A DNA stretch of 8,649 nt from an uncultured Bacteroidota bacterium (GCA_903847655.1 CAINEG010000194.1:1-8649), one strand, 5' to 3'. Shown: positions 1 to 6,768, numbered from the stretch's first letter. Program-made: numbers and translations. Notes: a model not told the origin generated them from the sequence alone.

Positions 1-2645
1 ACTTCTTTAGGCAAGATAAAGTCAATGGTAAATTTTCCAGCATTCACAGTGGCCAATCCTTTGAATAAAATACTTTCTTGAACAGCTACATTTACCGGAA
101 TACTACTTGAAATATTACCCAAGGTTTTTTTACTATTGACCGCATCATAAAGGGTCATCTCCACCAAGCCTTTAAAATTATTTTTTGTTTGTCCATTGGA
201 TTGCACTAGACCACTAATCGTATATTTCCCTCCTGCTTGCAAACTATCCTTGCCCATAAATGTTTTTCCGTTGATGGAACTGAGCACTACTTGGTCGTTG
301 GGCTTAGCTAAAAGCATGGCAGGGTCGCCCAATAATGTAAACTTAAAAGCATTCACATGATCTTCGCCTTGGGCCCAGGCCGCCATCTTGGCTTTTTGTA
401 AAGCCGACCCAATGCTTAGAAAACGACCAGCACTGTCTGGCACCAATAATTTTTGTATGAATTGATCATTGATTTGTTTGTTGCTATAGGCATCCACCAA
501 TCTACTGGCTGCCACCAAGGCCACTACCCCTTTTGAATTTTTTAATAACGCATCAAAACCAATAGGACTCAATTGGGGTTGATCGTAGGGTGCAAAATCA
601 CATGAAGCCGTTATCATCAATGGAAGTTTATCCGCATTGTTCCATTGCTGAATTTCGGGTTGTGTAATTACCGCTTCTTCGGTGAGTCTTAAATAATTAC
701 CGTGCCCTGTATAATTTAAAATCAAAGTTCCATTATTGACGGATTGATTGATATTGGCATTCACCAATGGATAGGTATTGCCTGCAATATTTTTGGTCAC
801 TGGATATAAGTCTAAATATATTTTTTTCTGATTCCAAGCAGGTACCTTCTTTTGTAAATTAGTTGAAATGTCTTCGGCGTCTTGCAAATGCAAATTGTAA
901 TCTCCATCATCCGCCACCCAAGTCAACTGATTTTTCCAAGCACCCCCATGGTTGCTTTTTTGGTAATTGATAATTTTTTCCACTGCGGTATCTGCCTCTG
1001 CCACAGTTCTTAAGGGTAGTCTGCCGATGGCCAAAGCAAGTTGCCTAATGGCATTAGGTGCATTGATGTCGTCACCTGCATTTAATATACTGTAATAATC
1101 ATCGCTTGGATAAGAGGTTAAAATGCCAGTGGAGGCGGCACTTTCAAAGACCGGAATTTGACTGGCACTATTGTAGTTTTTATAACTATAATTTGCCATG
1201 CCCATCAACAATAAATATTTGGGGGCAGCTTGATTTTTTTTAGCAGCTTGTGCAAATAAATATTGAATGAAATTTCTAATGCCTGTAGGGCCGGCTTGTC
1301 CTCCAGAAAATTCATTAAAAATTTCATTCACATTATACACTTGCCCTTTTAAGCCATGCGCGGTTTCGTGAAAACTGCTTAATTTTTTAGCAGCATTTAA
1401 ATAATTGCTGGCTGCAATGTAAATGTAATCGGGCACTGAACTACCCACTAAATTTTGCTTGTCTATATTGGCCACAAAAACGGGTGTTTCATAGCTGGCT
1501 TGTTTAAGGGCAAAAAATTCGCGTATTGTATCAGCCAATTGAATAAAATTTCCTGTAGTAGCACCCTGAAAATTAAGGGGCATGAACAAAGGCGCTTCTG
1601 GACAAGTGACATCCCATACCATGGTCGTCGTATCCATGTTTTGCAATTGATATTGCATGGAGCGACCATTGGTGGCAATCGAAAAATTTCTAAAGCCAAA
1701 GGCATTTGTACCCCAAAAACCAATCTTTCTTTTGGCATTGATTTCAATAAAATCTATCCAACCGGTTGCTGTGGAATTATCACTTGAAAATGCAATAGTA
1801 AAATTTACAGGACTAGTCAAACTAGTATTAGCATTCAATGTATAAGAAAAATTTTCACTAATTATATTGGCCGATTCTTGGTACAAAAGTCCAGACACAG
1901 GATCTACCGAACTAGTCCTTGCCAGATTAGTATTGATTAAAAAATTAAAATTAGCCTTGCTTTGATAGGCCGTAGCTGCATATTGGCTTATAATTTTTAA
2001 CGGACTGCTCAATAAAAGCCCATCCATAGAAAAAGTATAATTTAATTGCGCCTGCTTTCCCGCTCCCTGACCCATGGGCGATCCCAACCATAATTTTCCA
2101 CTGTTCAAAAGCGAAACGCTATCTTTTTCTATCAGCCATCGGTCATCAAAATAATCAGTGCTTTGTTGCGCAGTGTTTATTTTAACTGCAGGTAAAATTC
2201 TTTTTCCATTGCTTCCTTGTGTAGTAATAAAATAAAAAACAGAATCTGCGCTTGCATTTTTATAATGTTTGGGCAATGCTTTTGTTTCATCGAATTTCCA
2301 TTGAATGGGACCTTCACTATAAAACAATAAATAATCTTTTTCATCAAATTGATTGTCCCCCCCATCATTTACTTGAATGGAATTTTCGACCAGCCCTGTC
2401 AAAGGATTGGCTGCTACTATATCATTAAGATTAGACAAATTATAATTAAACAATTGCGCCTGGCCTGAGGGAAAAGGCAAACTAAATCCCATGGCTTTTA
2501 GCTGGGTGCCGGTGAGCTGATAAATACCCTGTTTGGCTACTGCAATTTTGACCCATTTTCCATTAAAAAACGGGGAGTTTTGCCCATTTATATTGGAGGG
2601 GAAAAACACGATACTAAAAAAATAGAGGAGCAAGCACCTTATCAT
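1..2645 (-). CDS. porU: PorU, type IX secretion system C25-family peptidase (3' end beyond window)
   Basis: The frame is open without a stop for 881 codons from the ATG at 2645-2643 and runs off the left edge, so the C-terminus is missing. The N-terminus is a signal peptide (MIRCLLLYFFSIVFF, probable cleavage near NING/QN), giving a Sec-exported protein. Residues about 400-745 form a gingipain-type C25 domain: a DYIYIAASNYLNAAKKL start, SDDYY, the catalytic His in NYTGHGNY (His648) and the catalytic Cys in TASCDFAPYD (Cys682), followed by a GDPAMLL stretch. This His/Cys context is characteristic of PorU. In the known family PorU sits on the cell surface with PorV and removes C-terminal sorting domains from T9SS cargo, joining cargo to A-LPS. 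A beta-sandwich-like region follows from about residue 760. It is divergent from the GldJ-like gene. PorV may lie beyond the edge, which cannot be seen. A general secreted C25 protease is the alternative, but the length, long N-terminal region and neighbour favour PorU. Confidence 0.9.
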   Translation of the reverse strand, partial: MIRCLLLYFFSIVFFPSNINGQNSPFFNGKWVKIAVAKQGIYQLTGTQLKAMGFSLPFPSGQAQLFNYNLSNLNDIVAANPLTGLVENSIQVNDGGDNQFDEKDYLLFYSEGPIQWKFDETKALPKHYKNASADSVFYFITTQGSNGKRILPAVKINTAQQSTDYFDDRWLIEKDSVSLLNSGKLWLGSPMGQGAGKQAQLNYTFSMDGLLLSSPLKIISQYAATAYQSKANFNFLINTNLARTSSVDPVSGLLYQESANIISENFSYTLNANTSLTSPVNFTIAFSSDNSTATGWIDFIEINAKRKIGFWGTNAFGFRNFSIATNGRSMQYQLQNMDTTTMVWDVTCPEAPLFMPLNFQGATTGNFIQLADTIREFFALKQASYETPVFVANIDKQNLVGSSVPDYIYIAASNYLNAAKKLSSFHETAHGLKGQVYNVNEIFNEFSGGQAGPTGIRNFIQYLFAQAAKKNQAAPKYLLLMGMANYSYKNYNSASQIPVFESAASTGILTSYPSDDYYSILNAGDDINAPNAIRQLALAIGRLPLRTVAEADTAVEKIINYQKSNHGGAWKNQLTWVADDGDYNLHLQDAEDISTNLQKKVPAWNQKKIYLDLYPVTKNIAGNTYPLVNANINQSVNNGTLILNYTGHGNYLRLTEEAVITQPEIQQWNNADKLPLMITASCDFAPYDQPQLSPIGFDALLKNSKGVVALVAASRLVDAYSNKQINDQFIQKLLVPDSAGRFLSIGSALQKAKMAAWAQGEDHVNAFKFTLLGDPAMLLAKPNDQVVLSSINGKTFMGKDSLQAGGKYTISGLVQSNGQTKNNFKGLVEMTLYDAVNSKKTLGNISSSIPVNVAVQESILFKGLATVNAGKFTIDFILPKE

Positions 2646-2759
2646 ATACTAAAATTAGGGTTTTACTAACATAAGAATATAATTACAAGTGAATAAATGA
2701 TTAAAAAACAAGCTATATTCGCACTATCACTTAACCCCATTTTTGTATAAATAATTACT
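2646..2759. promoter_or_regulatory. Divergent intergenic region between porU and the gldJ-like gene
   Basis: This 114-bp AT-rich gap must hold the promoters of two divergent transcripts. On the plus strand, CAnnTTTG at 2738-2745 is one mismatch from the Bacteroidota -7 element TAnnTTTG and lies 14 bp before the gldJ-like ATG. On the minus strand, TAATTTTA at 2650-2657 is also one mismatch away and almost abuts the porU ATG. Neither has a convincing -33 TTTG partner. No Shine-Dalgarno sequence precedes either start. The presence of promoters is inferred from layout; the exact elements are weakly supported. Confidence 0.4.
2697..2750 (+). other. Possible 17-codon upstream ORF in frame with the gldJ-like gene
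   Basis: An ATG at 2697 opens the frame MIKKQAIFALSLNPIFV and ends at TAA 2748-2750, nine bases before and in the same frame as the ATG at 2760. Its start looks like a signal-peptide n-region (two lysines, then hydrophobic residues), which is just what the annotated downstream start lacks. It could be a leader peptide, a decayed former N-terminus or chance in AT-rich DNA. No ribosome-binding site is visible. It may even lie upstream of the transcription start if the 2738-2745 element is the promoter. Confidence 0.25.
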
Positions 2760-4127
2760 ATGCATTTTATAAATAGTATTTTACTGTTTTTTGCGCTACT
2801 CTTACTAGGGCCTGCTTTATTGTCTAACTCTGATCAAAAAGCAAACAATTTTATTAGAGTGGAGGCGAAAACCACCGACCCTTATGCCGAAACGGTACTG
2901 ATTCGTGGGGGTACTTTTGCCATGGGCATGAACCAAGAAAACATCATGGGCGATTGGAACAATAGCTTAAGAAGAGTGACCGTGAGTTCTTTTAGAATTG
3001 ACCAATTTGAAGTAAGTAATAAAAAATACCGCAGCTATATTCATTGGTTAGAAAAAATATTTATCCCAATTGGAAGAGATTCGATAGTTCGCGCTGCTTT
3101 ACCAGATACTACTGTTTGGAAAACAGATTTGTCCTACAACGACCCCATGGTGGAAGGTTATTTTAGATCTTCCGTATTCAATGATTATCCTGTGGTGGGT
3201 GTTACTTGGGAACAAGCCAATGATTATTGCAGATGGAAAACAGACCGCTCTAACGAACAAACTTTATTAAAATACAATTTGATCGATCCCAAAAAACCCT
3301 ATGTTGGAAAAATGGGCATCATCAATGACTTAGTAGATTCTTCCAATGGAAAAGGAGTTACCTCCACTGGTACTTCTACCGGATTCAGTAGATCAAAAAA
3401 TATTGACGATTATGTAATGATCCCGGATTTTAGATTGCCTACCGAAGCAGAATGGGAATATGCAGCAAAAGTTTCTAGTGGTAAAAATTATATCTCTAAT
3501 TTTAATCTTCCAAAATCTGGAAACAATTCAAAACACCCCAATGCAAGTGTGGTTACCTCTGACAGTCCTTATCCTTGGAGCTCCAATGGCAACGATGGTT
3601 TAAGAAATGCAGCCACTGGAAAAAAGAAAGGCAGCAAGGGAATGTTCTTAGCCAATTTTAAAAATGGAAGTGGTGATTATATGGGTATGGTGGGTTATTC
3701 CAATGATGGCGCAGGCTTTCCTTCTAGAGTAAATAGTTTTTTACAAAATCAAATTGGCCTTTACAATATTAGTGGCAATGTGAATGAGTGGGTGGCCGAT
3801 TTATACCGACCTATGAATTCTGTTGATATGGACGATTTTAATCCCTACAGACGCAATAACAGTTTAGATGGAGATGACAATAATACTTCAAGTTATGAGT
3901 CTGGCACCAATACTTTGATCTCCAATAAATCTAGAGTATACAAAGGTGGTAGCTGGAAAGATCGCCCCTATTGGTTAAACCCAGGTACCAGAAGATTTTT
4001 AGACCAAGATAAATCTTCCAACACCATTGGATTTAGATGTGCTGTATCTGCCTTTGGTATTGACACCCCTACTGCATCAGAAGAAAAAAAGCATTGGTGG
4101 AATCCATTCAACTTATTTAAAAAATAA
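2760..4127 (+). CDS. gldJ: GldJ-like T9SS protein with FGE/SUMF1 fold, no lipobox
   Basis: This 455-residue protein has an FGE-sulfatase (SUMF1) fold. Visible motifs in order: VLIRGGTFAMG (47-56), FRIDQFEVSNKKY (78-90), YPVVGVTWEQANDYCRW (143-159), DFRLPTEAEWEYAA (223-236), GLYNISGNVNEWVADLYR (333-350), VYKGGSW (393-399) and GFRCAVSA (424-431). True formylglycine-generating enzymes carry two catalytic cysteines just after the GGS(W/Y) motif. Here that stretch (GGSWKDRPYWLNPGTRR) has none, and the only cysteines are C157 and C427, so a structural role is expected. GldJ and GldK/PorK are the T9SS members of this fold. The position beside porU and upstream of murF favours GldJ; GldK normally sits with gldLMN. 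It is shorter than Flavobacterium GldJ (about 560 residues). The N-terminus is a hydrophobic segment (5-21) with no Lys/Arg before it and no lipobox Cys, odd for a family known as lipoproteins. An in-frame stop at 2748 rules out a longer start. The family is certain; GldJ rather than GldK is an inference. Confidence 0.78.
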   Translation: MHFINSILLFFALLLLGPALLSNSDQKANNFIRVEAKTTDPYAETVLIRGGTFAMGMNQENIMGDWNNSLRRVTVSSFRIDQFEVSNKKYRSYIHWLEKIFIPIGRDSIVRAALPDTTVWKTDLSYNDPMVEGYFRSSVFNDYPVVGVTWEQANDYCRWKTDRSNEQTLLKYNLIDPKKPYVGKMGIINDLVDSSNGKGVTSTGTSTGFSRSKNIDDYVMIPDFRLPTEAEWEYAAKVSSGKNYISNFNLPKSGNNSKHPNASVVTSDSPYPWSSNGNDGLRNAATGKKKGSKGMFLANFKNGSGDYMGMVGYSNDGAGFPSRVNSFLQNQIGLYNISGNVNEWVADLYRPMNSVDMDDFNPYRRNNSLDGDDNNTSSYESGTNTLISNKSRVYKGGSWKDRPYWLNPGTRRFLDQDKSSNTIGFRCAVSAFGIDTPTASEEKKHWWNPFNLFKK

Positions 4128-4132
4128 GTGGA

Positions 4133-4618
4133 ATGAAACTACGCATCGGCTCTGGCATCGATTTTCATCAACTAGTCATTGGCCGTGACTTATGGATTGG
4201 AGGAATTAAAATTCCTCATACCAAGGGTGCTTTGGGTCACAGCGATGCAGATGTTTTATTGCATGCTATTTGTGATGCTTTATTAGGAGCCTTAAGTTTA
4301 GGAGACATCGGTACCCATTTCCCAGACACAGATGCGGCTTACAAAAATATTGACAGTAAAATTTTACTGCAAAAAACCTACGAACTCATTACTGCCCAAG
4401 GCTATCAAATTGTAAATATTGATGCTACTTTGTGTTTAGAAGCACCAAAAATAAAACCTTATGTGCTGGCCATGCAAGAATGTATTGCTGAGATTTTACA
4501 CATAGGAAATAAAGATATTTCTATCAAGGCTACGACTACCGAAACCATGGGCTTCACTGGAAGAGGAGAAGGTTTAGTCGCCCTGGCCACTTGTTTGCTA
4601 AGCTCGTCAAATAGTTAA
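4133..4618 (+). CDS. ispF: 2-C-methyl-D-erythritol 2,4-cyclodiphosphate synthase
   Basis: IspF converts 4-diphosphocytidyl-2-C-methyl-D-erythritol 2-phosphate to the cyclodiphosphate with release of CMP, in the cytosolic MEP pathway to isoprenoids. At 161 residues it is full length. The divalent-metal ligands are in place: Asp10 and His12 in SGIDFHQL, and His44 in GHSDADVLLHAICDALLGA. The C-terminal signature ATTTETMGFTGRGEG (133-147) supplies the residues contacting the CDP moiety at the trimer interface. The gene starts 5 bp after the gldJ-like stop with no clear ribosome-binding site, so it is almost certainly co-transcribed and may be translationally coupled. It stands alone, without ispD, so there is no IspDF fusion. 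Confidence 0.97.
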   Translation: MKLRIGSGIDFHQLVIGRDLWIGGIKIPHTKGALGHSDADVLLHAICDALLGALSLGDIGTHFPDTDAAYKNIDSKILLQKTYELITAQGYQIVNIDATLCLEAPKIKPYVLAMQECIAEILHIGNKDISIKATTTETMGFTGRGEGLVALATCLLSSSNS

Positions 4619-4630
4619 AACTGCTACCTT

Positions 4631-5950
4631 ATGAAGCAGCTTGATTCCATTTCTTCTTTATATGAAATTTTTAAATTGCACCCACAAGTGCAAACTGATA
4701 CGAGAAAATTACAAAAAGGTGATTTGTATTTTGCATTGAAAGGACCCAATTTTAATGGCAATGAATTTGCAATAAAGGCATTGGAAATGGGTGCTGCTTA
4801 TTCAATTGTAGATGAACCCATTCAAGCCAACGCTGAATTACTTGAAAGAATTATTTTAGTGGAAGATGTGTTGACTAGTTTGCAAGCATTGGCCAAATAT
4901 CATCGCAAACAATTCACCATTCCATTTATCGCCATCACTGGCAGCAATGGTAAAACCACTACCAAGGAATTAGTGGCTGCGGTATTAAGCAGTCATTATA
5001 CTATCTATACTACTCAAGGAAATTTAAACAATCATATTGGTGTACCGCTTACTTTATTAAGTGTAAAAAAAGACGCGCAATACGCCATCATCGAAATGGG
5101 TGCAAATCATTTAAAAGAAATTGAATCTTATTGCAGTTATACTTTACCCACCCATGGTTTAATTAACAATTGTGGCAAGGCCCATTTAGAGGGCTTTGGC
5201 GGAGAAGAAGGCGTAAAAAAAGGTAAAGGAGAATTGTTTGATTATTTAAAACAAAATCAAGGCAGTGCTTTTATCAATAGCGATTTAGATTATTTAGTGG
5301 AGATGAGTAAGGGCATTGTAAACATCATTAACTATGGCGCTTTAAGTGGTCAATTACAAGCAAAAGAAGTCAAGCAGGATGGTGGCTTATTACAAGTAAA
5401 CATTACAAAGTGCACCAATAATTTTTTACAAAATAAAACCATCCAAACTCAATTGGTAGGCGCCTATAATTTACCCAATGTACTTGCCGCCATCAGTATT
5501 GGACTTGAATTTAATGTGCCTGCTGAAAAAATAATTGCTGCCATTGAAAATTATATACCTAGCAATAGCCGATCACAATTAACTACTTGGAAAAATAATC
5601 AAGTGATACTAGATGCCTACAATGCCAATCCAAGCAGTATGAAAGTGGCAGTAGAAAATTTTGCACGTATTGAAAATAAATCAAAAATTTTATGCTTGGG
5701 CGGCATGAGAGAATTAGGTACAAGCAGCCAGCAAGAACATCAAGCCTTAATTGAAATTATTAAAGCCTATGCTTTCGAACAAGTTGTTTTAGTAGGCAAA
5801 GAATTTGAAAATTGCCAACACCCATTCCACTATTTTGAAACTACACAAGCCGCTAAGGCTTGGTTAGACCAACATAATTATACCGCCCATTATTTTTTAA
5901 TCAAGGGATCTAGAGGCATTCAGATGGAAAAGCTAATTGCAGCAGAATAA
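4631..5950 (+). CDS. murF: UDP-N-acetylmuramoyl-tripeptide--D-alanyl-D-alanine ligase
   Basis: MurF adds D-Ala-D-Ala to the UDP-MurNAc-tripeptide using ATP, the last cytosolic step of peptidoglycan precursor synthesis. The three Mur-ligase domains are visible in 439 residues, a normal length: a UDP-binding N-terminal domain (about 1-90, with DTRKLQKGDLYFALKG), the ATPase domain with P-loop GSNGKTTTK (104-112), NNHIGVPLTLL (133-143), EMGANHLKEI (155-164) and a likely carbamylated Lys199 in KGKGELFDYL, and a C-terminal domain with SNSRSQL (311-317) and DAYNANPSSM (328-337). LGGMRELG (356-363) has Gly where many homologues have Asp (LGDMxELG), probably lineage variation. It begins 12 bp after ispF; TACCTT directly precedes the ATG and there is no Shine-Dalgarno sequence. 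It is in the same operon as the gldJ-like gene, ispF and probably the DUF983 gene. Confidence 0.97.
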   Translation: MKQLDSISSLYEIFKLHPQVQTDTRKLQKGDLYFALKGPNFNGNEFAIKALEMGAAYSIVDEPIQANAELLERIILVEDVLTSLQALAKYHRKQFTIPFIAITGSNGKTTTKELVAAVLSSHYTIYTTQGNLNNHIGVPLTLLSVKKDAQYAIIEMGANHLKEIESYCSYTLPTHGLINNCGKAHLEGFGGEEGVKKGKGELFDYLKQNQGSAFINSDLDYLVEMSKGIVNIINYGALSGQLQAKEVKQDGGLLQVNITKCTNNFLQNKTIQTQLVGAYNLPNVLAAISIGLEFNVPAEKIIAAIENYIPSNSRSQLTTWKNNQVILDAYNANPSSMKVAVENFARIENKSKILCLGGMRELGTSSQQEHQALIEIIKAYAFEQVVLVGKEFENCQHPFHYFETTQAAKAWLDQHNYTAHYFLIKGSRGIQMEKLIAAE

Positions 5951-5969
5951 TATTTATTTGATACCTTTG
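5937..5969 (+). promoter_or_regulatory. Candidate Bacteroidota promoter just before the DUF983 gene
   Basis: TACCTTTG at 5962-5969 is an exact match to the Bacteroidota -7 consensus TAnnTTTG and ends only four bases before the ATG at 5974. A possible but short -33 element is TTG at 5937-5939, inside the end of murF, with a 22-bp spacer that is slightly long. If used, transcription would start at or within a few bases of the ATG, giving a leaderless or nearly leaderless mRNA separate from the murF readthrough. The -7 match is seen directly; use of the promoter is inferred. Confidence 0.45.
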
Positions 5970-5973
5970 CACC

Positions 5974-6417
5974 ATGGCAACTAACTATTTGTGGAGTACG
6001 GTCACTAATCGATGTCCAAGGTGCAGAGCAGGAAAATTATTCACTTCCAGCAATCCATACAATTTATCTGCAATTACCAAGATGAATGAATATTGTCCTG
6101 TTTGTGGACAACCCACTGAAATTGAATTGGGCTTTTATTATGGCACTGGGTATGTGAGTTATGCCTTAACCGTGGCTTATTTTGTATCCACTTTTGTGGC
6201 TTGGAAAGTATTGTTAGGTATGACCTTTGGCTTGGACGACAATCGAATTTTTTATTGGATGGGCTCCGCCATTGTATTATTACTCTTTATACAACCCTTA
6301 ATTATGAGATTATCCAGATCCATTTGGTTGGGCTGGTTTGTTTCCTACAATAAGAACTGGAAAAACGAGCCATTGGAATACAATGAGCGCATGGATCATA
6401 ACAGAAAAGAGCTATAA
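5974..6417 (+). CDS. DUF983 family membrane protein with zinc ribbon
   Basis: This 147-residue protein belongs to the DUF983 family, whose function is not established. Two CxxC pairs, CPRC (Cys14/Cys17) and CPVC (Cys41/Cys44), form a likely zinc ribbon at the N-terminus, followed by the family-typical ELGFYYGTGYVSYALTVAYF. Two transmembrane helices are apparent at about residues 58-82 and 92-112, and a basic, polar tail (RLSRS then YNKNWKNE) ends the protein. The likely arrangement is an inner-membrane protein with both ends on the same side of the membrane. The ATG at 5974 follows murF by 23 bp on the same strand, so it is probably read from the upstream operon and perhaps from its own promoter at 5962-5969. 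No function can be assigned from the sequence; the neighbourhood suggests envelope biology. Confidence 0.88.
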   Translation: MATNYLWSTVTNRCPRCRAGKLFTSSNPYNLSAITKMNEYCPVCGQPTEIELGFYYGTGYVSYALTVAYFVSTFVAWKVLLGMTFGLDDNRIFYWMGSAIVLLLFIQPLIMRLSRSIWLGWFVSYNKNWKNEPLEYNERMDHNRKEL

Positions 6418-6443
6418 TCGCACTCAAAATCAAGTATTTATTT

Positions 6444-6451
6444 TAACTTCG
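6444..6451 (+). promoter_or_regulatory. Weak candidate -7 element for tRNA-Ser
   Basis: TAACTTCG at 6444-6451 differs from TAnnTTTG by one base and ends ten bases before the mature tRNA 5' end, a sensible distance for a stable-RNA promoter. No clear -33 TTTG is visible upstream in the 44-bp gap after the DUF983 gene. Readthrough from the upstream genes is the alternative source of transcription, since no terminator is visible in that gap. Confidence 0.3.
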
Positions 6452-6461
6452 CTGCCCCAAT

Positions 6462-6546
6462 AGAGAGGTGTCCGAGTGGTTTAAGGAGCACGCTTGGAAA
6501 GCGTGTATACGGCAACGTATCGGGGGTTCGAATCCCTTCCTCTCTG
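6462..6546 (+). tRNA. tRNA-Ser (anticodon GGA)
   Basis: An 85-nt class II tRNA. The 7-bp acceptor stem pairs AGAGAGG (6462-6468) with CCTCTCT (6539-6545), and the discriminator base is G6546. The anticodon stem CACGC/GCGTG (6489-6493/6501-6505) closes the loop TTGGAAA with anticodon GGA at 6496-6498, reading UCC and UCU serine codons. The long variable arm (TATACG-GCAA-CGTAT) is typical of tRNA-Ser, and the T loop TTCGAAT is canonical. CCA is not encoded: the next bases are CAA, so CCA would be added after transcription. The first acceptor pair is A-U rather than the more common G-C. Confidence 0.97.
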
Positions 6547-6561
6547 CAAAATAGAAAGCGC

Positions 6562-6591
6562 AACCCACCCCGGAACACGGGGTGGGTTTTT
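6562..6591 (+). terminator. Rho-independent terminator of tRNA-Ser
   Basis: An 11-bp GC-rich stem, AACCCACCCCG (6562-6572) with CGGGGTGGGTT (6578-6588), a GAACA loop and a T-run at 6587-6591. It begins 15 bases after the tRNA 3' end. Its outer six bases, AACCCA, are also part of the 5' arm of the long-range 13-bp inverted repeat at 6555-6681, so the two folds compete. Confidence 0.85.
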
Positions 6592-6641
6592 AATTTAGCC
6601 ACGAGAGGCGAAACTTGTTTCGTACTCGAAGTGGATGAATT

Positions 6642-6668
6642 AAAAACTCGAGCGCGCGAAGCGCGCTC
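6642..6668 (-). terminator. Probable minus-strand terminator for the convergent genes
   Basis: Read on the minus strand, the perfect GAGCGCGC/GCGCGCTC hairpin (loop TTC) at 6668-6650 is followed by GAG and then five T (complement of 6642-6646). This is a good intrinsic terminator for transcripts coming from the beta-barrel and tatD genes, though it sits about 175 bp beyond the barrel stop codon. On the plus strand the same hairpin also leads toward T-rich DNA at 6678-6687, so it may act in both directions. Confidence 0.5.
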
Positions 6669-6695
6669 TGGGTTGCGCTTTTATTTTCATACCCC

Positions 6696-6734
6696 CCTGG
6701 ATGCCGACGAACGAAGTGAAGTCGGCCATCCGGG
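6696..6734. repeat. Palindromic repeat, copy 1
   Basis: The core 6699-6733 (35 bp) recurs exactly at 6775-6809. It is a hairpin: left arm CCTGGATGCCGAC (6696-6708), a 12-base loop containing GAACGAAG, and right arm GTCGG, a bulged C6726, then CATCCGGG (to 6734). That gives 13 pairs including one G-T. It resembles bacterial REP-type intergenic palindromes, but no RAYT transposase is seen in the window. It is GC-rich compared with its surroundings and has no T-run on either side. Confidence 0.8.
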
Positions 6735-6768
6735 AAGCACTGATGTTTTACTATTGCTCAATTTCACA

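Larger units (their letters stand above)
6555..6681. repeat. 127-nt structured element: 13-bp inverted repeat enclosing three hairpins
   Basis: The ends are a perfect 13-bp inverted repeat, AAAGCGCAACCCA (6555-6567) and TGGGTTGCGCTTT (6669-6681). Inside, three hairpins follow one another: CCCCG/CGGGG (6568-6572/6578-6582), the core of the tRNA terminator; a long imperfect stem of 6587-6602 with 6631-6646 (14 Watson-Crick pairs, one G-U, one mismatch) enclosing GAG/CTC and CGAAAC/GTTTCG; and a perfect 8-bp GAGCGCGC/GCGCGCTC stem with loop GAA (6650-6668). The first and third hairpins abut the outer stem directly, so the whole can fold as a four-way junction. It is not coding on either strand as far as I can see. 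It could be a palindromic mobile or REP-like element, a structured RNA, or a compound terminator between converging transcripts. Confidence 0.6.

Noticed and set aside
1455..1845. Plus-strand ORFs of 110 and 62 codons, and minus-strand ORFs of 94 (1463-1747) and 63 (2177-2368) codons
   Set aside because: All lie inside the porU frame, which shows continuous PorU-like protein from 2645 to 1; they match no family and are shadows.
6520..6560. tRNA-Ser 3' end as an integration site for an island
   Set aside because: No direct repeat of the tRNA 3' end and no integrase occur in the window; downstream genes are housekeeping or envelope genes.
6555..6681. Integron attC site
   Set aside because: The inverted repeat lacks the RYYYAAC/GTTRRRY core sites, and no integrase or cassette arrangement is seen.
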